A DNA stretch of 36,357 nucleotides, from the NCBI GenBank assembly GCA_020048645.1, contig JAIFMG010000162.1, forward strand, positions 1-36,357, written 5' to 3'. The stretch is from Bacteroidota bacterium (GTDB taxonomy: Bacteria; Bacteroidota; Bacteroidia; Bacteroidales; UBA6013). Numbering within the stretch: the first letter of the stretch is position 1; every line of letters starts with the position of its first letter. Both the position numbers and the translations under genes were made by a program. The notes under the pieces are model-generated. The model did not search any database. It was not told the origin of the DNA and worked only from the letters and a program-made list of their open reading frames with translations. Below are positions 26,113 through 35,000 of the stretch, one piece after another.

Positions 26113-26856
26113 TCAATCGCCACTGGCCAGCAGCGAAAGCAGGCGCAGGATCTCGAGGTAAAGCCAAACCAGGGTAACCATGAGGCCGAAGGCGCCCATC
26201 CATTCCATCAGCTTGGGCGCGCCCTCGTTGGCCGCGGTCTCGATGAAATCGAAGTCCATGACCAGGTTCAGCGCGGCGATGACCACGATGGCCAGTTGGA
26301 TGCCGATGCCGAGCAGGCCCATGCCCATGAGGGATACGCCTCCGCCGAACATGCCGGCCACCATGTTGAGCACGTAGAAGAGGGCGACTCCGCCGGTGGC
26401 GATGAGCACGCCGCGCTTGAACTTGGGCGTGGCCTTGATGATGCCGGTCTTGTAGAGGAAGAGCATCATGAAAAGGATGGCCACGGTGAGGCCGACGGCC
26501 TGCAACACGATGCCACCGAAGACGCTGTTGTAGAGGGCGGAGATGGCGCCCAGGGCAAGGCCCTCGGCCACGGCGTAAACGGGCGCTGTGTAGGGCGACC
26601 ACTCGGGCTTGAAGATGGTGGCAAGGGCCAGCACCAGGCCGCCGATGGTTCCGCCGATGAGCCACGGCATGACGTTGGCGCCGCTGCTGGCCAGGTTCCA
26701 GACGTAGGCGCCCGCCAGCACCAGCAGCACCAGCATCAGGGCCGTCTTGTTGATGGCGCCTTCCACTGTCATGCGTTCCGAGCTGGTCGCGCTGGCGAAC
26801 ACGCTTTCGAGCCGGGTGCGCGAAAGGGCTGGGTTTGAACTGTTTCCGATTCTCAT
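26113..26856 (-). CDS. Bax inhibitor-1/YccA family membrane protein
   Basis: From ATG 26856 the product has 247 residues. A polar N-terminal ~40 residues (MRIGNSSNPALSRT) is followed by about seven membrane helices with the family landmarks: AVAEGLALGAISALYNS, ATGGVALFYVLNMV, and the C-terminal LNLVMDFDFIE, which matches the acidic pair region proposed as a pH-sensing latch in BsYetJ. Members are thought to act as pH-sensitive calcium leak channels or to interact with membrane quality-control proteases. The upstream in-frame ATG at 26964 is rejected because a good promoter (26928-26955) lies inside that extension. The gene is monocistronic with its own terminator. Confidence 0.93.
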   Translation of the reverse strand: MRIGNSSNPALSRTRLESVFASATSSERMTVEGAINKTALMLVLLVLAGAYVWNLASSGANVMPWLIGGTIGGLVLALATIFKPEWSPYTAPVYAVAEGLALGAISALYNSVFGGIVLQAVGLTVAILFMMLFLYKTGIIKATPKFKRGVLIATGGVALFYVLNMVAGMFGGGVSLMGMGLLGIGIQLAIVVIAALNLVMDFDFIETAANEGAPKLMEWMGAFGLMVTLVWLYLEILRLLSLLASGD

Positions 26857-26927
26857 TGTGTTTGAGTATTGGGGTTTGACATGATGTTGATTTCTGTTGG
26901 GGATGCCATTTAACGCCAGTTTTCGCT

Positions 26928-26955
26928 CAAAAGTATCAAAAAATTCATAATACAA
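26928..26955 (-). promoter_or_regulatory. Predicted promoter of the Bax-inhibitor-1 gene
   Basis: On the minus strand TTG (26955-26953), 17 bases, then a perfect TACTTTTG (26935-26928). The leader to ATG 26856 would be about 65 bases. Confidence 0.48.
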
Positions 26956-27129
26956 CCAAACCAAGCCGGCGCAAAGGCGGAAGGCGGCGTACCCCGCGCT
27001 GGCTCTCGGCTTGCCCTGTCGTTCCGGCCGACCCGATGAAGTGGGCTTGTCTTCGGGCCAAAGGAGGATGCAGGCATTCTGCGGCGAATGGGCTTGGGCG
27101 GGGAAATTGAAATCGCGTCGCTGCCAGGC

Positions 27130-28059
27130 TCAGAAGTTCACCTCCGTGTTGGGCAGCATCTGGATGATGCGGGCCTGCTCGGGGGCCGGGATGTAGTTCC
27201 GCTCGAGCGAGAGCCGCTTGAGGTTCGTGAGCTTCCCGAGGTCGGCGGGCAGATCTTTCAGGCGGTTGCCCGAGAGGTTGAGGTACTCGAGGTTCTCGAG
27301 CTGGGCCAGGACCATGGGGAACTCGGAGAACTCGTTGCCCGAAAGGTCGAGGGTCTGGAGCTTCTGGAGGTTGGCCATTTCGGCGGGAAGGCTGTTGAGC
27401 TTGTTGCCCCAGAGGTAGAGGATCTGCAGGTTGGCCAGGTTGCCGATTTCGGCCGGAAGTTGTGACAGCGCGTTGTCGCGGACGTCTAGCTTTTCCAAGG
27501 CGCGCAGTTCGCCGATTTGCGGGGGCAGGAAGGAGAAGCGGTTTTGCTGGAGGTCGAGCTTGCGCAGGTTGTAGAGCGAGCCCAGCTCGGGGGGCAGGAC
27601 CGTGAGCTGGTTGTTGCGCAGGTCGAGGACCTGGAGGTTCTTCAGCCGTCCCAGCTCGGTGGGCAGGGCCGTGAGGTTGTTGGACCAGAGGTTGAGCTCC
27701 TGGAGGTTGCGCAGCTTGCCGATGTCGGAAGAAAGGCCCGTCAGGCGGTTGTATTGCAGGGTCAGGATCTGGAGGTTCTTGAGGTTGCCGATTTCGGCGG
27801 GCAGCGTGGTGAGCTGGTTGTACTCCAGGGCCAGCACCTGGAGGTTGACCAGTTGCGCTATCTCGACGGGGAAAGTGGTCAGGTAGCTGCTCTCGAGGTT
27901 GAGGATGAAAACCTTGTCCGATACCCGCGACGCATCCCGCAGTGAGCGGTATTCGGTTTCTTTCATCAAGTCGAACTTGCTCAGCAAGGGCTGCGCGGAC
28001 AGGTCCGCAAAAGCCGCCGAGGAAAGCAGCAGAGCGAGAAAGAGTTTGAACTTCTTCAT
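27130..28059 (-). CDS. Secreted leucine-rich-repeat protein
   Basis: From ATG 28059 the product has 309 residues with a signal peptide (MKKFKLFLALLLSSAAFA to LSAQ). After a ~45-residue cap it has ten to eleven 23-residue leucine-rich repeats of the form NLQVLALEYNQLTTLPAEIG, with consensus NLxxLxLxxNxLxxLPxEIGxL. It ends in a short tail (IIQMLPNTEVNF). The repeat class is the one common in Bacteroidota and Leptospira surface proteins, usually for protein binding. There is no sorting domain or lipobox, so it is predicted periplasmic or released. The 39-residue upstream extension lacks signal character and is not used. The 69-bp DNA periodicity (about 27180-27900) follows from the protein repeats. 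Confidence 0.9.
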   Translation of the reverse strand: MKKFKLFLALLLSSAAFADLSAQPLLSKFDLMKETEYRSLRDASRVSDKVFILNLESSYLTTFPVEIAQLVNLQVLALEYNQLTTLPAEIGNLKNLQILTLQYNRLTGLSSDIGKLRNLQELNLWSNNLTALPTELGRLKNLQVLDLRNNQLTVLPPELGSLYNLRKLDLQQNRFSFLPPQIGELRALEKLDVRDNALSQLPAEIGNLANLQILYLWGNKLNSLPAEMANLQKLQTLDLSGNEFSEFPMVLAQLENLEYLNLSGNRLKDLPADLGKLTNLKRLSLERNYIPAPEQARIIQMLPNTEVNF

Positions 28060-28301
28060 TGGGACGGTTGGAGTTGGGTTAGACGGTGTTCTTCTTCGGG
28101 GTTGATGGCGACCGAGGGCGAAGCCAGGGCTATGGTATGGACGATCCTCTGAAACTTCTAACGTTTGGCACGGCAAGATCGGGATAATTCATTCCAAATT
28201 TAAGCCATTTTTCAGAACTCGCAGCCAGGCCTGGCACATTTTGCCAAGCCAATCTTGAAAAACGATTGCCGGATGAGGATCGGGGCGAAGGTTATCGGCG
28301 C
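28060..28301. other. Intergenic stretch without a gene
   Basis: About 240 bp between the LRR gene and DUF4924. I see no reading frame with coding character, no strong hairpin with a T-run and no clear promoter pair. Confidence 0.5.
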
Positions 28302-28844
28302 TCAATCGTCGAGCTCGCCCCGCTCCTCGGCCAGGAAACGGGCCGCGAGCAGGGCCAGCAGATCGGCAAAACGGGCTGTGGCCTCGAGGGTAGCCTCGGA
28401 AATCTGCCTGCCTTCGAGCCGCATCAGCATCCTGCCGTAAAGTGCGTTGAAACACAACTCAACCGGGCCGGGCTTGGGCTCGGGGCTCTTGGCCAGCAGC
28501 TCGCCCAGGGCGGGAAGCGCGCGCGCGAAAGTTTTTTGGTAGTCGTCCTGGGCCTCGCTGGCCAGCAGCCGCAGGTGCAGCCGCTCCAGGTCATCCAGGG
28601 TGTTGCGCAAAAATTGCAGGTGCCCGCGTTCGCTCAGGCCTTCCTGCTTCATCATGATGATCAGGTCGGCGTACCACTGCCGCATCTTGGCCAGAACCGG
28701 CTCGGGCTGGCGAAACTGCGCGATGAAGCTCCGCTCGACGCGGTCCAGGTCGAACTGGTTGGCGCGGATGAGGTCTTCGACCTGCCACATGTAGAGCAGG
28801 TACTCGGCGATGTTGGTCTTTCTTTTTTCTTGGGCGATGATCAT
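28302..28844 (-). CDS. DUF4924 family protein
   Basis: The 180-residue product matches the Bacteroidota-specific DUF4924 family. The nearly invariant start MIIAQEKRKTNIAEYLLYMW and QVEDLIRAN is followed by MRQWYADLIIMMKQEG, GHLQFLRNTLDDLERLHLRLL and ELCFNALYGRMLMRL. It is all helical, soluble and lacks a signal peptide. Function is unknown; the family is conserved across the phylum and appears to be a housekeeping cytoplasmic protein. The gene starts 13 bp after the S4-domain gene on the same strand, so the two are probably co-transcribed, which weakly suggests an RNA or ribosome connection. Confidence 0.88.
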   Translation of the reverse strand: MIIAQEKRKTNIAEYLLYMWQVEDLIRANQFDLDRVERSFIAQFRQPEPVLAKMRQWYADLIIMMKQEGLSERGHLQFLRNTLDDLERLHLRLLASEAQDDYQKTFARALPALGELLAKSPEPKPGPVELCFNALYGRMLMRLEGRQISEATLEATARFADLLALLAARFLAEERGELDD

Positions 28845-28857
28845 GGCTGGGCGTGGG

Positions 28858-29235
28858 TCAGTCGAAAATGCTGTCCAGGTCGCGGCGGTCCTTCTTGGTG
28901 GGGCGTCCGCTTCGGTCTTCCTTGCGGGCTTCGACCTGCGACTCGCGGATCAGGGCCAGCTTGTCGAGCTCCTCCTGCGGGGTCAGGTCCGACAGGTACT
29001 CGGGCACGAGCTTGGCGCCCACGCGCTTGTCGAGCAGGGCCAGGACGCGGAAGCGGTGCGTGATCGGATTCTTGCGCACCTCCATCACGTCGCCCACTTT
29101 CACCTCGCGGCTGGGCTTCACGGCCATGCCGTCGATCTTGACCTTGCCTTTCTTGCAGGCCTCGGCCGCCTCCGAGCGGGTCTTGAAGATCCGCACGCTC
29201 CAAAGGTACTTGTCCATCCTTACATCTTCTGCCAT
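28858..29235 (-). CDS. Hsp15-like S4-domain RNA-binding protein
   Basis: The 125-residue product begins MAEDVRMDKYLWSVRIFKTR and contains an S4 RNA-binding domain (about residues 6-70: RSEAAEACKKGKVKIDGMAV, REVKVGDVMEV). A basic C-terminal tail (GRPTKKDRRDLDSIFD) follows. It matches Hsp15 (HslR) in size and layout; Hsp15 binds stalled 50S subunits carrying nascent peptidyl-tRNA. A much longer upstream frame (to 29865) is rejected, because the extension overlaps the divergent dacB gene and is Ser/Ala-rich noise. It is probably the first gene of a two-gene transcript with DUF4924. The S4 domain is certain; the Hsp15 role is likely but not proven. Confidence 0.88.
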   Translation of the reverse strand: MAEDVRMDKYLWSVRIFKTRSEAAEACKKGKVKIDGMAVKPSREVKVGDVMEVRKNPITHRFRVLALLDKRVGAKLVPEYLSDLTPQEELDKLALIRESQVEARKEDRSGRPTKKDRRDLDSIFD

Positions 29236-29350
29236 GACTGTCGTTTGCTTTTTGTCGTTTCCCCCGCGAAGATAATCCTTTCGGCTTTTGCTGGCGCGCC
29301 CAGGTTCGAGCCCGATGAACTGCGGATCGCGCCCCGGCGCGCGGCGAAGG

Positions 29351-29380
29351 TTGGCCATTTGCCCCATATGGAATATTTTG
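29351..29380 (+). promoter_or_regulatory. Possible promoter of dacB
   Basis: TTG at 29351-29353 and TATTTTG at 29374-29380 are 20 bases apart, in the gap between the divergent S4 and dacB genes. The second box lacks one base of TAnnTTTG. Confidence 0.3.
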
Positions 29381-29422
29381 GCCGCTGGCAATGCTGCCAC
29401 CCACCTTCTAAAACAACAGGAA

Positions 29423-31036
29423 ATGAACGTATTGAAACAGAGTGCAATGATTTTCGCCTCCCTGATGCTGGGCTCGGCCCTGCTCATCGGCTGCGGCCAA
29501 AGCCAGGAAAGCCAGACCCAGGCCCCGAGCAGCGACAGCGCCCAAGGGCAAGCCCCGTCAAGCCCCAGGGCCTCGGCCGACAACTCGGACAAGGAGCAGA
29601 TGTTCGCCGCCAAGGATACCCTCTTCGGCATCCGCGAGCTGCTGCTGGACAGCAACTTGCTGGGCGCCACCGTCTCGATCCTCATTTGGGATGATGCCCT
29701 GGGCCAATCGCTCGTCGAAATCAACCCCCGGACCGTGGTGGTGCCCGCTTCGACGCAGAAGCTGCTCACCACGGCCATGGCCCTGGAGGTGCTGGGCGAG
29801 GGCCGCCAGTTCGCGACGCTCTTGCAGACCGACGGCAAGGTGACGGAGGGCGTGCTCGAAGGCAACCTCTACATCACCGGAGGCGGCGACCCGGCCTTCC
29901 TCTCGGACCGCTTCGGGGGCTTCTACGGCGACCTGATGGCCCAGTGGGCCCGGCTGATCAAGGACAAGGGCATCGACTCCGTGGCTGGCCGCGTGGTGGC
30001 CGACGCCCGGGTCTTCGACTCCGACGCCTCGGGCTCCACCTGGAGCTGGGGCGAGCTGGCCGAGTACTACTGCGCTCCCGCCACGGGCCTGTCCATCAAC
30101 GAGAACCTCTTCCAGATGAGCCTGAACGTCTCGCGCAAGGGCGTCGCCAGCCCCAGCCAGGTCAAGCCCGCGATCCCGGGGCTGGTCATCGAAAACCAGG
30201 CCAACGTGGGCAACGTCGCGCGGCCGAGCTGGTTCCTGACCGGCCCCCCCTACTCGCCTCGGCGCGTGCTCAAGGGCGGATTCCCCGCTGGCGGAGCCGC
30301 GCAGACGCTCGAAGGGGCCATTCCCGATCCGCCGCTGGTGGTGGCCAACGAGCTGCACAAGGCCCTGCTGGCCGCCGGCTTGCGCCTGGCCCTGCCGCCC
30401 ACCAGCGTCCGCGATCTGGCCCTGCAAACCGACTCGCTGGCCAAGGCGCACGCCAAGAGGGTCGAGCTGCCCCGCGAGGAGCTCGCCCGCAAGAACTCGC
30501 CCTCGGTGGGCGCGCTGGTTGGCACGACCAACATGGCCAGCCACAACCTTTTCGCCGAGCACCTGCTCATCCACAGCGCGCGCCAGCGCGGCGGCGGCAA
30601 CAGCATCGACGCCGGGGCCGCGTTCATGCAGGGCTTCTGGAAGAACGCCGGCCTCGACTGCCTGGGCCTGAGCGTCTATGACGGCAGCGGCATCTCGCGC
30701 TACAACGGCGTCTCGGCCAGCCACCTGGTGCAGGTGCTGCGCTGGGCCGCGCCCAAGCCCTGGGCCAAGACCTTCGAGGGCTCACTGCCCGTGGCGGGCG
30801 TCTCGGGCACCTTGCGCACCTTCTGCGACGGGACAGCCGCCGCCGGGAAGATCCGCGCCAAGAGCGGCTCCATGACCCGCGTCATCTCCTACGCGGGCTA
30901 CGCCACCCACGCCTCTGGGCGCAAGCTGACTTTCGCCTTCCTCATCAACAACTACAACCAGGAGCACGCGCAAGCCAAGGAATTGCTCGAAAAACTGGCC
31001 CTGCGCATGGTTACAGACGCCTACTGGCCCCAATGA
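29423..31036 (+). CDS. dacB: D-alanyl-D-alanine carboxypeptidase/endopeptidase (PBP4, S13) lipoprotein
   Basis: The 537-residue product has a lipoprotein signal (SALLIGC, lipid-anchored Cys24) and a low-complexity Ser/Gln linker (25-55). A penicillin-binding S13 domain follows with all three catalytic motifs: SxxK as S110-T-Q-K113 in VPASTQKLL, SxN as S373-H-N375 in NMASHNLFAEHLL, and KSG at 480-482 in RAKSGSMTRVISYAGY. GDPAFLSDRF and YDGSGISRYN are also typical. PBP4 trims or cleaves peptidoglycan cross-links in the periplasm. The upstream in-frame ATG (29288) precedes the signal peptide and is not used. Base composition is very GC-rich: line 30001-30060 has 45 of 60 G/C. It is divergent from the S4 gene and has no operon partner. 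Confidence 0.96.
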   Translation: MNVLKQSAMIFASLMLGSALLIGCGQSQESQTQAPSSDSAQGQAPSSPRASADNSDKEQMFAAKDTLFGIRELLLDSNLLGATVSILIWDDALGQSLVEINPRTVVVPASTQKLLTTAMALEVLGEGRQFATLLQTDGKVTEGVLEGNLYITGGGDPAFLSDRFGGFYGDLMAQWARLIKDKGIDSVAGRVVADARVFDSDASGSTWSWGELAEYYCAPATGLSINENLFQMSLNVSRKGVASPSQVKPAIPGLVIENQANVGNVARPSWFLTGPPYSPRRVLKGGFPAGGAAQTLEGAIPDPPLVVANELHKALLAAGLRLALPPTSVRDLALQTDSLAKAHAKRVELPREELARKNSPSVGALVGTTNMASHNLFAEHLLIHSARQRGGGNSIDAGAAFMQGFWKNAGLDCLGLSVYDGSGISRYNGVSASHLVQVLRWAAPKPWAKTFEGSLPVAGVSGTLRTFCDGTAAAGKIRAKSGSMTRVISYAGYATHASGRKLTFAFLINNYNQEHAQAKELLEKLALRMVTDAYWPQ

Positions 31037-31100
31037 TTTCCCGCGCCGAATGACCGGCGGCGATTGAGCATCCTGCAAAACAACAAGGGTTTCCTGACTT

Positions 31101-31136
31101 TTTGAAATAAAAAAGGACGAAGAAGTCTTAATTTTG
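31101..31136 (+). promoter_or_regulatory. Predicted promoter of the nitroreductase gene
   Basis: TTTG at 31101-31104 and a perfect TAATTTTG at 31129-31136, followed by CCCC as in strong Bacteroidota promoters, but the 24-base spacing is slightly long. The leader to the start codon at 31283 would be about 140 bases. Confidence 0.45.
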
Positions 31137-31282
31137 CCCCTGTGAAATGACGCTTTTCCAAAAAAGAAAACTGCGACTGGTTTGGAAACCAAAAACCTCA
31201 AGTTTGGCGGAAAATATCATATTCGCGGATAATTTCGCTTTCTCCATCACGCTCTCATCACAACAAAAAAGACAATTCGCAA

Positions 31283-31912
31283 ATGAATCTGTTGGAACAA
31301 CTCAACTGGCGCTATGCCGTCAAGGCCTTCGACGCCGAAAAGAAAGTCTCTGCCCTAGATTTCGAGACCCTCCTCGAATCCATCCGCCTGGCCCCCACCT
31401 CCTACGGACTTCAAGCCTTCAAGGTGATCGTGGTCGAAAACACGGAACTTCGGAAGCAGCTCCGCGCCGCGGCCTGGAACCAGTCGCAGGTCGAAGAGGC
31501 CAGCCATTTCCTGGTCTTCTGCTCGAACCTCCAGGTCGAGGACGCCCAGGTCGATGAGTACATGGCCCTGATCGGCGAAACCCGCGGCGTGGGCGTTGAC
31601 AAGCTCAAAGGCTTCGGAGACGTGATCAAGCAATCGGCGGCCGCGATGGGCCAGGAGAAAGTCGCCGCGTGGTGCAGCAAGCAAAGCTACATCGCCCTGG
31701 GCTTCGCCATGCAGACGGCCGCCCTGCTGGGCATCGACACCTGCCCGATGGAAGGCTTCCAGGCCGAGAAGTACAACGAGATCCTCCAGCTCGCCGACCA
31801 GGGCCTGAAGGTGGACGTGTGCCTGGCCGTCGGCTACCGCTCGACCGAAGACAAGCTCCAGCACGCAGCCAAGGTGCGCAAGCCCATGGCCCAGTTGGTG
31901 GAACACCGCTAA
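31283..31912 (+). CDS. NfsB-like FMN-dependent nitroreductase family protein
   Basis: The 209-residue product matches the NAD(P)H-dependent nitroreductase family. It starts MNLLEQLNWRYAVKAFD, with the FMN-phosphate-binding Arg in the N-terminal RYAVKAFD segment. RLAPTSYGLQAFKVIVV and SYIALGFAMQTAALLGIDTCPMEGF follow, and near the C-terminus VCLAVGYRS. Members are homodimers with one FMN per subunit and reduce nitroaromatics, quinones or flavins. The natural substrate is usually unknown, and no partner gene is nearby. The start fits the family consensus. A frame beginning at 31147 overlaps it out of phase and is not coding. A compound hairpin terminator follows. Confidence 0.95.
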   Translation: MNLLEQLNWRYAVKAFDAEKKVSALDFETLLESIRLAPTSYGLQAFKVIVVENTELRKQLRAAAWNQSQVEEASHFLVFCSNLQVEDAQVDEYMALIGETRGVGVDKLKGFGDVIKQSAAAMGQEKVAAWCSKQSYIALGFAMQTAALLGIDTCPMEGFQAEKYNEILQLADQGLKVDVCLAVGYRSTEDKLQHAAKVRKPMAQLVEHR

Positions 31913-31955
31913 GCCATCCAAAGGCAAAGCCATTTTGCTAACCCTTTTTCATGAA

Positions 31956-32000
31956 GATTCCCGCCCCTGGCCGAAGCCAAGGGCGGGAATCGTGTTTTTT
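31956..32000 (+). terminator. Rho-independent terminator of the nitroreductase gene
   Basis: An outer 11-bp perfect stem (GATTCCCGCCC 31956-31966 with 31981-31991) encloses an inner TGGC-CGAA-GCCA hairpin, followed by GTGTTTTTT to 32000. It separates this gene from the convergent chemoreceptor gene, whose stop is at 32028. Confidence 0.9.
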
Positions 32001-32027
32001 GGGCGGATGCCGAAGCCGCCCGCGGGC

Positions 32028-35000
32028 TCAGAACCGCTCGAAGTCGCGGTCGTTGTCGTTCATGTCCAGCTTGATGCCCTTGGTGGGTTGGTGGCGCCGC
32101 GTTGGGGCCGCGGGCGCGACTGGCTTGGCCTGCCCAAGGTTCGAATGCCTTTCGGGCGCCTCCAGGAGGTTCATGCTGCCCTGCCCGTCCTTGACCTTGA
32201 AGTAGGAGATGATGGCCTTGAGCTGCTGGGCCTGGTCCGAGAGGGTCTCGGAGTTCGACGAGAGCTCCTCGGCGGCGGCGGCGTTCTGCTGGGCCACGGT
32301 GTTGAGCTGCGTGATGGCCGAGGTGATCTGGTTGATGCCCGAGTTCTGCTCGTTGCTGGCCGCGGTGATTTCCTGGACCAGGCGGGCGGTGTTCTGGATG
32401 TCGGGGACGATCTGCTTGAGCAGCTCGCCGGAGGTCTGGGCCACCTTCACGCTGTTGCGCGAGACCTCCTCGATTTCGACGGCGGCGGCACGGCTGACCT
32501 CGGCCAGCTTGCGCACCTCGGCGGCCACCACGGCGAAGCCCTTGCCGTGCGTGCCGGCGCGCGCGGCCTCGATGGCGGCGTTGATGGCCAGCAGGTTGGT
32601 CTTTCCGGCGATGTCGCTGATGATGGTGATCTTCTGGGCTATCTCGCGCATGGCCGCGACGGTGGTCTCCACAGAGCGGTAGCCTTCCTCGATGCCCGAG
32701 GCCGAGCGCAAGGCGATCTTCTCGGTCTGCATCGCGTTGTCGGTGTTCTGGCTGATGTTGGCCGTCATCTGCTCGATGGACGACGAGACCTCCTCGATGG
32801 ACGAGGCCTGCTCGGAGGCGCCTTGCGAGAGCATCTCGGAGCTGCGGCTGGTCTCCAGGCTTCCGTTGCTGACATTGTAGGAGGCCTGGTGGACCTGGGC
32901 CACGATCTCGTTGAGCTTGCCGACCATGCGGATGAGCGCCTCGGTGAGCTCGTCCTGGTCCGAGAGCCGGGTCATGCTGGCCGTGAGGTCGCCGTCGGCG
33001 ATGCGCTTGATGATGCCGACCATGGTGCTGAGCCACTGCTGGACGCTGTTGACGGCGTTCTTCATGTCCTGGTGCTCGCCCAGCAGGCTGAGGCTGACGC
33101 TCTGGGTCAGGTCGCCCTGGCTGATGCGGGCCAGCACGCGGTTGCCTTCCTGGATGGGCAGGAGGATGGCGTCGAGCATCTCGTTGAGGCCCTTGGTCAT
33201 GACCTGCCAGTCGCCGCGGAAGTTCTTCGGGTTGGCCCTTTCCTTGAGCTTGCCCTGCTTCGAAAACTCGATCAGCGCGTTGACCTCGGCCATGATGCCC
33301 TTCAGGTTGGCCCGCACGTCCTCGATCGTCGCGTTGATGAAGGCCTTCTTGCCCGGGAACTGCTCGATCGGGTACTCGAAGTTGCCTTTGCCGAACTCGG
33401 CCACGCAGTTCATGGCCTTTTTCTTGACCGAGATGTGCCCGAAGACCATCTTGTTGACCCCGGCGGCCATGCCGCGGAACTCGCCCTTGAAGGCCTTTTC
33501 GGGGATGGTCACGTCAATGTCGCCCAGGTCGTGCTCCTCGGACATCTTGTTCATCTCGCGGATGAACTGCTTGAAGTTGGCGCGGAGCAGCTCGATGTTG
33601 TCGTTGATGAAGGCCTTCTTGCCGGGGAACTGCTCCAGCGGCGCGTCGAAGTCGCCCTCGGCGAAGCGGGCCACGGTGGCCATGGCCTTCTTCTTGACGC
33701 TGATGTGCCCGAAGACCATCTCGTTGACTCCCTCGGCCATGACTTGGAAGATGCCCGGGAAGCGCTCGGCGTCGAGGCGGACGTCGATGTCGCCCGCCTC
33801 GTGCGCGGCGGCCATCAGGCGCATCTGCTCGATGAACTTGCGCATGTTGGCGCGGAGCAGCTCGATGTTGTCGTTGATGAAGGCCTTCTTGCCGGGGAAT
33901 TGCTCCAGCGGCGCGTCGAAGTCGCCCTGGGCGAAGCGGGCCACGGTGGCCATGGCCTTTTTCTTGGCGCTGATGTGGCTCTTTACCAGCGTGTTGAGGT
34001 CCATCATCACACGACCGTAAATACCAGGGATTTTCTCGGGGTCGATGAAATAATCGATTTCGCCTTTCTCGTGCATCTCGAAGGTCTCGCCGATGACCAC
34101 GTTCATGGACAGCAGTCGCTTGCGCATGGCTTCCAGTGCCTTGGACATCTTCGCGGCCTCTCCCGTGCCCTTCTCGGGCGCCTCGTCGGCCTGGCCTTGC
34201 TCGAGGCCATGCAGGAACTCGATGGCCTTGGCGGTCTCTTGGTTGCGGTGCTCGAGGATGGCGTTCTGGGCCTCGGCCACGGCGCGGAAGCTGCCGGGCA
34301 GCTCCTTGGCTTCGAGGGTGGCCGAGTGCAGTCCGTCGAGCTGCCGCTGCTTGAGCAGCTCCATGTCCTCGACCTGCTGGGCCATGCGTGCGCGGAGCTG
34401 TTCGAGCAGGCGCTCCGCCTGGCCGAGGTCGTTGGGGTTTTCCGAGAGCGGCCATTTCTGGGTCTCGCCCTCGGCCAGGGCGGCGCTGGCCAGGCGGATG
34501 CCGCGAATCTGGGCGCCAAGCGCGCGCAGGTTGACGGCGGCCAGCCAGGCCAGCAGGGCCAGGACCAGCCCGAAGGCCAGCGTTCCCCAGATGCGCAGCT
34601 CGCTGAAATGCTGCTCCGAGGCGGCCTGGATGGCCCCCGCCTGCTGAAGGTGCAAGGCTTCGAGGCCAGCCAGCTCGTCCACCATCCGGTCGGTGTGGGG
34701 CAAGACCGTGCCGTGCAGGTAGGCGGCCAGCGAGGCCGGGCTGAGGCTGTCGGCTCCTTCCATCAGGTCCGTGGCCTCCTCGATCTGCGAGATGGCCTCC
34801 TGCATCTTCGGATCGACCTGCTGGGCAATTTGCAGCTCCTGGCCTTGCAGGGGCTGGGCCATGTACTCGGACCACGAATGGCGGAGCTCGCTGATCGTGG
34901 GCCCGATCTCGCGGTTGGCGCGGGCGTAGCTGACCACGCCCAGGTTGGCCTTCTGGATGCTGTTCGAAACCCGGACGTAGGAGGCCGCGACCTCGTTCAG

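Noticed and set aside
29236-29865. A long upstream extension of the Hsp15-like gene
   Set aside because: It runs through the divergent dacB coding region, is Ser/Ala/Arg-rich, and the S4 domain begins right after the ATG at 29235.
29558-30724. A 388-codon minus-strand frame inside dacB
   Set aside because: It is the shadow of a GC-rich gene whose three catalytic motifs are clear on the plus strand.
31147-31557. A 136-codon frame starting upstream of the nitroreductase gene
   Set aside because: It overlaps the nitroreductase gene out of phase and turns into Arg/Pro/Gly-rich noise.
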